NCBI RefSeq assembly: GCF_002072185.1
Contig: NZ_MVIW01000028.1
Location: 1 to 40,151, forward strand
Direction of reading: 5' to 3'
DNA from: Actinomyces denticolens
GTDB taxonomy: Bacteria; Actinomycetota; Actinomycetes; Actinomycetales; Actinomycetaceae
DNA: 40,151 nucleotides
This document shows, one piece after another, positions 26,378-34,926 of this stretch (positions within the stretch are counted from its first letter, which is position 1; each line of letters begins with the position of its first letter). Below the pieces are notes generated by a model. The model was not told the DNA's origin. It made no database searches and was given only the letters and a program-made list of their open reading frames with translations. Both the position numbers and the translations under genes were made by a program.

Positions 26378-26461
26378 TGCTCGGGTCTTGCACTAGGGCG
26401 ATCGAGTATGGTCGCCTCGGTGCTGGCGCGATCCCTGTACACCTCTCAAGGAGTAAGGGCT

Positions 26462-26839
26462 ATGACGCCTGCCCGCGAGGTTTGTTCCTCTCTGTCTGCT
26501 GTCCATTCACCCAAGATTCAAGAAGGCTTGAGTTTGCGTGTCTGCCATGTGGTTGACACCCAGGCGGCAGACGGCCTTTATTCTGCTGGCGCTCATCCTG
26601 TTCGGGGTCAGGGGCTGATTGCTCGGGCCGTCATGGGCGCCGCTCTCCAAAGCGACGTTTCCCTCCTTGTCCGTTGTCGTGCCGACCACGTTGACCTTCC
26701 TGACCGCATGGCATGTGACTATGGCTGCGCCGTTGGCGGAGGGGGGACGGGTATCCGGAGCCTGGTGCCACGCGTCGCATCTGCGCTGGTACGCTCAGAC
26801 TGGCCTGCTCGACTCCCGGTGGGCGCGCCATGTCGGTGA
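26462..26839 (+). CDS. Doubtful small ORF in the leader of the polyketide operon
   Basis: A 125-codon frame starts with ATG at 26462 after AAGGAG at 8-base spacing, and its stop overlaps the start of the first acyltransferase gene by 10 bases, so translation could be coupled. The product (begins MTPAREVCSSLSAV, ends GAPCR) resembles nothing I recognise and has no signal peptide or membrane segment. Third codon positions are only about half G/C, unlike real genes nearby, which argues against coding. It may be a leader peptide, a decayed gene or chance. No function is proposed. Confidence 0.35.
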   Translation: MTPAREVCSSLSAVHSPKIQEGLSLRVCHVVDTQAADGLYSAGAHPVRGQGLIARAVMGAALQSDVSLLVRCRADHVDLPDRMACDYGCAVGGGGTGIRSLVPRVASALVRSDWPARLPVGAPCR

Positions 26840-27771
26840 CCTTCCTTGTAGGCGGACAGGGCGGTCAGTACTTCGGGATGGGGACTCGGCTGTATGACAG
26901 CTCCCCGGACTTCGCTGCCAGGTGCGACCTGGCTGACTCGGTGACCCGCTCTCAGTACGGCTTGAGTGTGCTCGACTACATCTACGACCCATCCAGGCGC
27001 GTCGAGGACCCGTGCGACGATCTCCTGCTCTCCTCTGCGGCCCTGCTGGCGACGCAGACGGGGCTTGCCGCGGCGCTGGGGCGGCATGGCGTCGTTCCGT
27101 CCGCTGTTGTGGGCAGCTCGTTGGGGGAGTTCATCGCCCTCGTGGTCGCGGGAAGACTGACGTTCGACTCGGCGCTGGCCTATGTGCTCGAGTTCGCTGC
27201 TGACGCGACCCGTCGGATGCCTCTGGGCTGGATGGCCGCGCTCCTGGGCGACGGGCAGAAGTCTCTGCCCGCCTTCGCGCGCAGCCTTCGGGTCGATCTG
27301 GTGTCGTTCACCTGCGATCGCCACGTGGTCATTGCCGGACGCAACGGGCAGTGGCGCGAAGTGCGAGACCGCGCGGTGGAGGAGGAGCTGACCCTTACGG
27401 TGCTGCCGGTGCCGCACGCCTTCCACACTCCAGATGTCGCGTGCCTGGCGCCTCGTCTCCAGCCGGTGAGGCTGGAGCCTCCTGGTGACGTCAGCGTGCT
27501 GCGCTGCGCTACCGCCCAGAAGGTCGAGGCCCACCTGCCGGATCCTTATGCGACGCTGCGCCTGCCGATGCGTCTCGTCGACACGGTCATGTCGCTACCG
27601 AGCCGGGAGCGCCGTCTCGTGATCGACCTCTCTCCGGGCGGTGGGTTGGCCGCAGCGCTGCGCCTGGCGGACCGCAGTCTGACGACGCGCGCGGTCATGA
27701 CCCCGTTTCACCAAGAGATCGAGGAGGTGGAACGTGTCGCGCAGCTGGCGGCCCGGGCGCACCATGCCTGA
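26830..27771 (+). CDS. Trans-acting acyltransferase homologue, probable acyl hydrolase
   Basis: The 313-residue protein has the FabD/AT fold: GGQGGQYFGMG at the start (PGQGSQ in typical ATs), nucleophile elbow GSSLGEF with Ser97 and HAFHTP with His199. The Arg that grips the malonyl carboxylate is absent: where malonyl ATs read like VRKRGELM it has LEFAADAT. This suggests an acyl hydrolase that clears stalled chains, like PedC-type proteins of trans-AT systems, rather than a malonyl loader (inference). It is the first gene of the polyketide operon. The next gene starts 38 bases before its end. Confidence 0.82.
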   Translation: MSVTFLVGGQGGQYFGMGTRLYDSSPDFAARCDLADSVTRSQYGLSVLDYIYDPSRRVEDPCDDLLLSSAALLATQTGLAAALGRHGVVPSAVVGSSLGEFIALVVAGRLTFDSALAYVLEFAADATRRMPLGWMAALLGDGQKSLPAFARSLRVDLVSFTCDRHVVIAGRNGQWREVRDRAVEEELTLTVLPVPHAFHTPDVACLAPRLQPVRLEPPGDVSVLRCATAQKVEAHLPDPYATLRLPMRLVDTVMSLPSRERRLVIDLSPGGGLAAALRLADRSLTTRAVMTPFHQEIEEVERVAQLAARAHHA

Positions 27772-28966
27772 ACGGCTCGTGCCCGTTGTGGTGACGGGGG
27801 TGGGCGTGCAGGCCGCGCAGGCCTGTGGCGCTGCCGAGTTCGAGGCACTGCTGTGGCGTGGACAGGCCATTCCCGTTCCGGGGGACGGCTCCTCATGCGT
27901 CGCGCGGATCGAGCAGGAACCGGCTGACCGGCTCGCAGTGCTGCAGGCGCGTGGCGCGGTGCCTGAAGGTACCGTCCTGCCCCGTCGGGCCGGAGCGGCG
28001 CTGCACTGGGCGGTCCTTGCGGCCTGGGAGGCGCTGGCTGCTGCTGGTGGTCGCCAGGTGCGCCCTGACCGCCTCGGAGTGTTCCTGGCGGGGGAAAGGA
28101 CCACGGTCGAGGTCGTCGAGGAGATGCGCAGCGCCTTCGCGCGGAGGCCGGAGGCGGTGCGCCCCAGCGTGGTGCAGAGGCTGTGGGCCACGGATGTCAT
28201 GGCCGGAGTGGCCGAGGCGTGCGATGCCCGGGGGGAGTGCCTTGTCGTCGGAGGAGCATCGGCTGCGGGCAACTGCGCTCTTGTCGCGGCGGCGCGTGCG
28301 ATCACTGCCGGCGCGTGCGACATGGCTGTGGTCGTGGGGACGCTCGACGGCCTCCTCCCGGCCCTTGTCCAAGGTTTCGCCAATGTCGGGGTGCTGAGTG
28401 GCCCGGACCGACCGGGCCTGCCGCTGGATCGTTCACGTCACGGATTCGTGCTGGCAGAGGCCAGCGCGGCCGTGGTCCTGGAGTCCGCGGACCACGCGAC
28501 TCGACGTGGCCAGCCCGTCCACGCACGGCTGGCTGGTCTCGGGATCCGTAACGATGCGCGGAGAGGCACCCTCCCAGCCCTCGATGGGGAGGTCGGCGCG
28601 ATGCGGAGTGCTCTGGCCGCAGCGGGTGTGGCGCCGCAAGAGGTCGACGTCGTCAACATGCACGCGACGGGTACTTCTCAGGGCGACGAGGTCGAGTGGG
28701 CGGCGGTGCAGCAGGTCTTCGGCGAGGGGCCGTGGTTGCAGGCCACCAAGGCCCTTGTCGGACACTCGCTCGGCACCGCGTCCCTGGTGGAGGCTGTCGC
28801 CTCGGTGCTGCAGATCTCCGCTCAGCGGGTGCACGCCTCTCCCGTTGAGGATCCCCTGGGGCCGCGCGTCGCGACGCTGCCGCAGCCCGGACCAGTGCGT
28901 CACATCGTCTCCAACGCCTTCGCCTTCGGGGGACTCAGCACCTCGTTGGTCTTCAGCCGTGTCTAG
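27734..28966 (+). CDS. Ketosynthase-like decarboxylase (Cys-to-Ser KS) of a beta-branching cassette
   Basis: The 410-residue protein has a thiolase/KS fold with HATGT (His310) and KALVGHS (His344), but the nucleophile site reads GGASAAGN, with Ser176 in place of Cys. Stand-alone KS proteins with this change (PksF/CurC type) decarboxylate malonyl-ACP to acetyl-ACP for HMG-CoA-synthase-type beta-branching (established knowledge). Such a protein cannot elongate chains in the normal way. I chose the GTG at 27734 because AGGAGG lies 6 bases upstream; an ATG at 27764 without a clear ribosome-binding site is the alternative. It is embedded between two acyltransferase genes. Confidence 0.85.
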   Translation: MSRSWRPGRTMPERLVPVVVTGVGVQAAQACGAAEFEALLWRGQAIPVPGDGSSCVARIEQEPADRLAVLQARGAVPEGTVLPRRAGAALHWAVLAAWEALAAAGGRQVRPDRLGVFLAGERTTVEVVEEMRSAFARRPEAVRPSVVQRLWATDVMAGVAEACDARGECLVVGGASAAGNCALVAAARAITAGACDMAVVVGTLDGLLPALVQGFANVGVLSGPDRPGLPLDRSRHGFVLAEASAAVVLESADHATRRGQPVHARLAGLGIRNDARRGTLPALDGEVGAMRSALAAAGVAPQEVDVVNMHATGTSQGDEVEWAAVQQVFGEGPWLQATKALVGHSLGTASLVEAVASVLQISAQRVHASPVEDPLGPRVATLPQPGPVRHIVSNAFAFGGLSTSLVFSRV

Positions 28967-29003
28967 CCGTTCTGATAACTCTGATAATGAGGAGTCTTCT
29001 TCT

Positions 29004-31196
29004 ATGATCGCCTACTTGTTCCCGGGTCAGGGTTCCCAGCATGTCGGGATGGGGGCTGACCTGTTCCGTCGGTACCCGGAGCAGGTCGCTGCTGCTGACG
29101 ACATCCTGGGATACTCCTTGGAGAGGCTGTGCGTCGAGGATCCTGACGGGCAGCTCTCCAGCACCCAGTTCACCCAGCCCGCCCTTTACACGGTCGACGC
29201 GCTGTCGTGGCTGCGGTGTCGCGATGAGGGCAAGACCGTCCCTGACTTCGTCGCCGGTCATAGCCTCGGCGAGTTCGCGGCGCTTTTTGCCGCTGAGGTG
29301 TTCGACTTCGAGACTGGTCTGCGCATGGTGCAGCGACGTGGAGCGCTTATGGCCCAGGCTCGTGGCGGTGGTATGGCCGCAGTGCTTGGCCTTGACGAGA
29401 CCGCTGTGCGGGAGGTGATGAAGGAGGAGGCTCTTGACACTATCGACCTGGCGAACATCAACTCGCCCAGGCAGTGCGTGGTGGCGGGCATGGCGGACGA
29501 TGTCGAGCGCGCCCGCGAGGTGTTTGAGCGGCACGGTGCCCGCTACGTTCCCCTCAATGTGAGTGGCGCCTTCCACTCCCGATACATGGAGGCCGCCCGG
29601 GCGGATTTCGTTGATTACATCTCAGGAATGACGTTCAACCCGCCGAGGTTTTCCGTGGTGGCCAATGTGACGGCCCGTCCGCACGTGCCCGGTGAAATCG
29701 CGGAAACGCTTGCGCGCCAGATCTCCAGCCCCGTGCGGTGGAGCGAGTCGATGCGCTACCTGATGGGCCGCGGTGTGACGACATTCACTGAGGTGGGGCC
29801 AGGATCTGTTCTGACCGGACTGCAGCGCTCCATCGAGCGTGACGCGGTGCCGCTGGTGGAGGAGGGTGACTCGGCTCCGGGCTCGCAGCCTGGGGAACCG
29901 GGGCAGGATGGAGCGGCGTCGTCGGAGCCGTCCGAGTCCCTGCCAATGGTGTGCGGCAGTATGCACCGCGGAGTCAGCGGTCCGGAGCTTGTCGCCGCGG
30001 CTGTGGCCGAGGGTGTCCTGGCCGTGCTCGGGACAGACGGTCTCAGCCTCCAGGAGGTTGAGGAGCGTGTTGTGAGGACGGCCGCTCTGACGGGGCAGCG
30101 GGACTGGGCGCTCGCTGTCTCCCATTCCTGGCGTGACCCGGGCCGCGAAGCCGCGCTGGTCGACGTCGCGCTCCGTCACCGAGTGCGCTGGCTGGAGGCT
30201 TCGGGCTACGTGAGCGTGTCCCCCTCCCTCGTCCGTTTCCGCCTGAGCGGCGCGACCCGGGGCAAGAACGAGGTGGTGCTACCACACCAGATCCTGTGCA
30301 AGACCTCGCGTCCGGAAGTGGCCAGGAGCTTCTGCGCGCCTGCTCCTGCTGACATGGTCTCCCGGCTGGTGGGCAGTGGTCAGCTGACTGAGACGGAGGG
30401 CCAGCTCGCGGCCGACGTCGCGATAGCGAGCTGGCTGTGCGCGGAGTCGCAGGGCGGCTGGGTGACTGACCACGCTCCCGCGATGGCGGTCCTCCCCACT
30501 TTCATCAGGCTTCGTGACGAGGCCCTTGCCCGGGGGCTGGCGCACCCTTTGCCGGTGGGGCTGTCAGGAGGGCTGGGCGCCCCCGAGGCAGTGGCGGCGG
30601 CGCTGGTCATGGGCGCGGAGTTCGTCATGACTGGCTCTATCAACCAGTGCACGGTTGAGGCCGCCACCAGTGACCATGTCAAGGACATGCTTGCCGCCTG
30701 TGAGATCCAGGACACCACTGACGCGCCGTCGGCTGTTGCCTTCGAACTGGGCACGCGGATGCAGGTGATGCGTCGAGGTGTGCTGTTCGCGGCACGTGCC
30801 CAGCGCCTGCGCGACATCTACGAGCGCTTCACGTCCTGGGACGAGGTGGACGAGCGGACGCGCGACCAGGTCGAGCGACGTGTTCTGGGTGAGAGCTTCG
30901 CCGACGCCCGGGCCCGCGCCGAGTCCGCCGGAGCTCTCGAGGCTGGTGAGAAGGACGGACGGATGGTGATGGCCGCAGTCTTTCGGGCGCACCTCGACCG
31001 TTGCGCTGTCCTGGCGATTGAGGGTGACCCCGATCGTCAGGTGGACTACCTCGTCCCATCCGGGCCGGCCATGGGCGCCTTCAACTCGTGGGTCAAGGGC
31101 ACCGATCTCGAAGACTGGCGCCAGCGCCAGGTGGGGCGGATCAACCGGGATCTGTACGAAGCGGCCGCAGCGCTGGTCGCGGAGCGTCGCGCATGA
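29004..31196 (+). CDS. Trans-acyltransferase / PfaD-type enoylreductase didomain protein
   Basis: The 730-residue protein has an N-terminal malonyl acyltransferase (about 1-285): LFPGQGSQHVGMG, GHSLGEF with the nucleophile Ser, QRRGALM with the carboxylate-binding Arg, and GAFHSRY. After an acidic Ser/Pro/Gly linker comes a flavin-dependent PfaD-type enoylreductase (about 325-730) beginning GSMHRGVSGPELVAAAVAEG, with GLSGGLGAPEAVAAALVMGA and FVMTGSINQCTVEA. The same architecture occurs in BaeE-like proteins of trans-AT clusters: the AT should load malonyl units on all modules and the ER acts in trans. The ATG at 29004 follows GAGGAG by 9 bases. Its stop overlaps the next start (ATGA). Confidence 0.92.
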   Translation: MIAYLFPGQGSQHVGMGADLFRRYPEQVAAADDILGYSLERLCVEDPDGQLSSTQFTQPALYTVDALSWLRCRDEGKTVPDFVAGHSLGEFAALFAAEVFDFETGLRMVQRRGALMAQARGGGMAAVLGLDETAVREVMKEEALDTIDLANINSPRQCVVAGMADDVERAREVFERHGARYVPLNVSGAFHSRYMEAARADFVDYISGMTFNPPRFSVVANVTARPHVPGEIAETLARQISSPVRWSESMRYLMGRGVTTFTEVGPGSVLTGLQRSIERDAVPLVEEGDSAPGSQPGEPGQDGAASSEPSESLPMVCGSMHRGVSGPELVAAAVAEGVLAVLGTDGLSLQEVEERVVRTAALTGQRDWALAVSHSWRDPGREAALVDVALRHRVRWLEASGYVSVSPSLVRFRLSGATRGKNEVVLPHQILCKTSRPEVARSFCAPAPADMVSRLVGSGQLTETEGQLAADVAIASWLCAESQGGWVTDHAPAMAVLPTFIRLRDEALARGLAHPLPVGLSGGLGAPEAVAAALVMGAEFVMTGSINQCTVEAATSDHVKDMLAACEIQDTTDAPSAVAFELGTRMQVMRRGVLFAARAQRLRDIYERFTSWDEVDERTRDQVERRVLGESFADARARAESAGALEAGEKDGRMVMAAVFRAHLDRCAVLAIEGDPDRQVDYLVPSGPAMGAFNSWVKGTDLEDWRQRQVGRINRDLYEAAAALVAERRA

Positions 31197-32041
31197 CGTC
31201 GGCAACCAGTCTTGAGGATCGTGACGGAGTGACCTGGCTCACTCTTCACCGGCCTGAGCGCGACAACGCGCTGGATGGCGCGATGCTCGACGGCATCGAG
31301 GAGGGCCTCGTTCAAGCGAGGAGGGAGACCGGTGTCCTGGTGCTGCGCGGTCTTCCGGAGGTCTTCTGCACCGGTGCCGACCTCTCGCTGGTCGCCGGCC
31401 CGAACAGCGAGTATGACCATGCCCCTGAGAGGGTGTATCAGCTCTGGACCGAAATGATCGAGAGTGACGTGATCATTGTCTGTCACGTCCGCGGTCGTGC
31501 GAGCGCGGGAGGCGTTGGCCTCGCTGCGGCAGCGGACATCGTCGTGGCCGACATGACTGCGGCATTCGCGCTCCCGGAGATGCTCTTCGGCCTTATGCCA
31601 GCAATGGTGCTGCCGTTTCTCGCCCGCCGGGTGGGGTGGCACCGTGCCCATTTCATGACTCTCTCGACGCGTACTATCGATGTGGAAACAGCTGCCGCCT
31701 GGGGCCTGGTGGACGTGTATGACGCGCGTAGTGAGGTTGCCCTGGGACGGCTTCTCGCGAGGCTTCGTCGCGTCCCGCGTGACGCGGTGACCGCCTATAA
31801 GACCTATGCCGCCCAGGCCGCCGAGGTGGAGTCCTACCGGGAGCTGGCTGTCGCTGCGAACAGGTCCCGGTTCGCCGACTCTCGGGTACGGGCGCGTATC
31901 AGCGCGTTCACCTCCCGCGGCCTCATGCCGTGGGAGGTGGAGGATGCGGGAGCAGGTCCTTGCTCGCGCACGGAGAGGGAGCGTGACCTGGCGGACAGGC
32001 CGGGTTCCGGCGCGATGGGGACGATCGGGGGCCAGGCATGA
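31193..32041 (+). CDS. Enoyl-CoA-hydratase-family dehydratase (PksH/ECH1-like)
   Basis: The 282-residue crotonase-fold protein matches PksH of the bacillaene system closely by eye: LPEVFCTGADL, HVRGRASAGGVGLAAAADIV, ALPEMLFGLMPAMVLPFLAR and HFMTLSTRTIDVETAAAWGL. ECH1 enzymes dehydrate the HMG-like intermediate during beta-branching (established knowledge). With the Ser-type KS this makes two of the cassette enzymes; the synthase, donor ACP and ECH2 decarboxylase are not in the window. The C-terminal ~40 residues (Arg/Gly-rich) are extra. The gene overlaps both neighbours by ATGA. Confidence 0.9.
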   Translation: MTSATSLEDRDGVTWLTLHRPERDNALDGAMLDGIEEGLVQARRETGVLVLRGLPEVFCTGADLSLVAGPNSEYDHAPERVYQLWTEMIESDVIIVCHVRGRASAGGVGLAAAADIVVADMTAAFALPEMLFGLMPAMVLPFLARRVGWHRAHFMTLSTRTIDVETAAAWGLVDVYDARSEVALGRLLARLRRVPRDAVTAYKTYAAQAAEVESYRELAVAANRSRFADSRVRARISAFTSRGLMPWEVEDAGAGPCSRTERERDLADRPGSGAMGTIGGQA

Positions 32042-34926
32042 CCCGTAACCCCAAAACGGCGGGGGCTGTGCGCGCCGCGCTCGGGGAGGTGCTGAGGCCG
32101 TGGCTGCACGGGCGCGAGCAGATCGCCTCCCTCGGCGAGCTCGCGCTCAGCTCCGTCGACTACATCCAGGTCGCGCGCAGTATCAGTGATCGTCTCGGTG
32201 TCGAGGTCTCCGCGGGAAAGCTTTTCATGCACCCGGTGCTTGACGATCTCTCAGAAGTCCTTGCCGGGCTGCTGGGGGAGCCTCCTGCCGAGCGCGCCGA
32301 CGCCGCCGGCGGCGTAGACGAGCAGCGCGGGGCAGACGACGCTCGTGAGGTCGCGGTGATGGGCATGGCCTGCCAGTTGCCGCCAGACATGCAGAGCCCT
32401 GAGGAGTTCTGGCAGGCTCTGGTGGAGCAGCGCGACTGCGTCTCGACAATCGAGGCTGTCAGGCCCTGGCTCGTCGAGCAGCATCTTCGTGACCACGACG
32501 ACGTCGCCGACCTGCCAATGAGAGCCGGGATCACCCAGCGAATGGATGAGTTCGATGCGGCCTTCTTCGGTATAGCCCCGTTTGAAGCCCAGTCGATGGA
32601 TCCGCAGCAGCGCCGCCTGATCGAGGTGGTCTGGCACGCCCTGGAGGACGCCGGGCTGCGGCCGTCGTCATTGCGCGGCAGCAGTGTCGGCGTCTATGTC
32701 GGGGCGCACCTCGTCGACTACAACGATGTCTCCTCCCATGTTCCGGGATCGGCCGACACCTACGCTGGCCATCTTGACTCGGGCCTGCACCCGGCAATGC
32801 TGGCTAACCGTATCTCGCGTCTCTACGACTTTCACGGACCCAGCATGGTTGTCAACACAGCCTGCTCGGGATCGAGCGTCGCCCTGCACCTCGCTGTCCG
32901 CGCGCTGCGCGCGAGGGAGGTGGACACCGCCGTCGTGGCGGGAGTCAACTACATAGGCTCGGCCAAGGAGCTCATGTGCAACAACCTGGCGGGCATGCAG
33001 TCCAAGGGCGGTCAGTGCAGGACCTTCGATGCTGCCGCCGACGGCTACGTTCGCTCGGAGGGCGTGACAGCCCTGGTGCTGCGACGCCTGTCTGACACCA
33101 ACGGCTCGCGTGCGCGCGCCGTCATCCTGGGGACTTCATCGAACCACGACGGCAGGACCGGATCGCTGCGGGCGCCGGACCCGAGGGCGCAGGCAGCCCT
33201 TGTGCGTCGTGCCCTTGCTGATGCTGGCGTCACCCCCGACGAGGTGGGGATGGTCGAGTGCCACGGCACTGGCACACCCCTGGGCGACCCGATCGAGGTT
33301 GAGGCGCTGGTGGACGCCTTGCGTCACTCTGGGCGCAGGGATGAGCCCGTCCTGCTGACCTCGGCCAAGACGGTGGTGGGCCACCTGGAGTCAGCAGCTG
33401 GCCTGGTGGGAGTGATGAAAGCGGTGATGTGCCTGGAGCATGAGACGGTCACTGGGCTGGGGCACTTTCGGGCCATCAACCCCCAGCTGGACCTGGGCGG
33501 GGGAGTCGTAGGCCTCGCGGAGAGGAACTCGCCTTGGCCGCAGGCTCCAGGCCGCCGGCGCGTCGCCTGCGTCAGCTCCTTCGGTTTCGGCGGCACCAAC
33601 GCCCATACCGTTGTCACCACGGCGCCCAGGCCTGATCAACCGCGTACCACGATCGTCGGGGAGGTGCCGCTTCTCCTGTCAGCGCGCTCCAGGAGGGCGC
33701 TTGAGGAGCGGGCCAGGCAGCTGTACGGGCTGCTTGAGGGCATGGACCGCTCCGAGCTGGAGCGCCAGGCCTTGGCCCTCATGGCCGCCGAGCCGATGGA
33801 GCACCGCCTGGCACTCGGCGCGGGTGGCGCGGCGGGCGCCCGAGAGCGCATCGGCGCCTTTCTGCGGGGAGCCAGTGACGGCATCTTCGTCGGAAGGGCC
33901 CCTCGCTCAGATTCCGTCATCCGCCCCTCCGAGGAAGAGGAGGCGCATGCGGCGCTGGCCCGTCTTCCCGGCGCGACGGACGACCTTCTGCGGGACTGGG
34001 TCGAGGGCCGGACCACGCCGTGGTCAGCGGTGGACTCTGCCAGTTCGCCGTTGCCCGCCTACCCGTTCGAGCGCCAGCGTCACCGGCTTGAGGCATCAGC
34101 CGTGAGAGCGACGGCTCCTCAACGCCTGCACGCGCTCGTGCTGCGCAACTCCAGTGACCTCACTGAGCAGAGCTTTGAGTCCGCGTGGGATGCGCGGATG
34201 CCTGTGGTGCGTTGGCACACGCTGCGTCGCGCGGCCTGCGTGCCTGCCGCGGCGTGGTTGGAGGTCGCCCGTTTCTGCTACGCCGCCTCTGTGCGTGGCG
34301 CGGGCTCCGGTCTGATGCTCGAGGACGTCGCCTGGGGCGAGCCGATGATGCTGTCCCGTGACGCGATCAGGAGCACTCGCACTGTCCTGAGCAGCGCGGA
34401 CCAGGAACGCGTGGATCTTGACGTGCTCGATGGCCAGGATGGCGGAGTGCTGTTCCAGGCCTCAGCGAGGCCCCTGCGGGACGATCGGCCTCCCGTGCTC
34501 GGAGCGCCGATAAGCGCGGAGGGGAGCGCAACGGCTCTGGACAAGGAGCTCGATGTGCTCGGCGCGGTCCGCGGTGGGGGCTACGACTGCGTTACTGGCC
34601 TTGGGGAGATGCCCGAGCACCGCACGGCTCGGTTCGTGACGCAGCCGGATTTCTACGGGCGCGGCCGCAACGTCTCCTGCGACGTCTATGTGTCTACCCG
34701 GGCCATCGACCTCGCGTGGCTGGCCCTGCCGCACCACGCGGACCTGGAGCCCCTTCCCACTGCCGCGCGCCGTATCGGTGTCCGGGGCCCTGTTCCCGCT
34801 GAAGGCGTCATCCGTGCCCGGGTATCTGAAGATGGGGTGGATGTGGTGCTGAGCGGTGTCTCGGGGCAGGTGGCGGTCTGGTTTCAGGGGATCGTGTTCC
34901 GCTTGGCGCGAGGAAAGGAGAAGTGA
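32038..34926 (+). CDS. Trans-AT polyketide synthase protein ACP-KS-DH
   Basis: The 962-residue protein starts with an acyl carrier domain (about 8-85, LALSSVDYIQV, carrier Ser39, where the usual preceding Asp is Ser). The ketosynthase (about 100-530) is complete: VNTACSGSS with Cys276, HGTGTPLGDP with His409 and KTVVGHLESAAG with His449. A post-KS linker ending PAYPFERQRHRL follows, and there is no AT domain. The last ~260 residues look like a dehydratase: His727 in VRWHTLRRAACVPAAAW and Asp891 in STRAIDLAWL, but the Gly of the His-x3-Gly motif is Arg, so activity is uncertain. The protein ends at the DH, so the module continues on another protein. Its stop overlaps the following ATG. Confidence 0.9.
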   Translation: MTRNPKTAGAVRAALGEVLRPWLHGREQIASLGELALSSVDYIQVARSISDRLGVEVSAGKLFMHPVLDDLSEVLAGLLGEPPAERADAAGGVDEQRGADDAREVAVMGMACQLPPDMQSPEEFWQALVEQRDCVSTIEAVRPWLVEQHLRDHDDVADLPMRAGITQRMDEFDAAFFGIAPFEAQSMDPQQRRLIEVVWHALEDAGLRPSSLRGSSVGVYVGAHLVDYNDVSSHVPGSADTYAGHLDSGLHPAMLANRISRLYDFHGPSMVVNTACSGSSVALHLAVRALRAREVDTAVVAGVNYIGSAKELMCNNLAGMQSKGGQCRTFDAAADGYVRSEGVTALVLRRLSDTNGSRARAVILGTSSNHDGRTGSLRAPDPRAQAALVRRALADAGVTPDEVGMVECHGTGTPLGDPIEVEALVDALRHSGRRDEPVLLTSAKTVVGHLESAAGLVGVMKAVMCLEHETVTGLGHFRAINPQLDLGGGVVGLAERNSPWPQAPGRRRVACVSSFGFGGTNAHTVVTTAPRPDQPRTTIVGEVPLLLSARSRRALEERARQLYGLLEGMDRSELERQALALMAAEPMEHRLALGAGGAAGARERIGAFLRGASDGIFVGRAPRSDSVIRPSEEEEAHAALARLPGATDDLLRDWVEGRTTPWSAVDSASSPLPAYPFERQRHRLEASAVRATAPQRLHALVLRNSSDLTEQSFESAWDARMPVVRWHTLRRAACVPAAAWLEVARFCYAASVRGAGSGLMLEDVAWGEPMMLSRDAIRSTRTVLSSADQERVDLDVLDGQDGGVLFQASARPLRDDRPPVLGAPISAEGSATALDKELDVLGAVRGGGYDCVTGLGEMPEHRTARFVTQPDFYGRGRNVSCDVYVSTRAIDLAWLALPHHADLEPLPTAARRIGVRGPVPAEGVIRARVSEDGVDVVLSGVSGQVAVWFQGIVFRLARGKEK

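Noticed and set aside
26553-26558. Second TTGACA nearer the first polyketide gene
   Set aside because: Only a poor -10 (TTTATT at 18 bases); the one at 26349 is much better.
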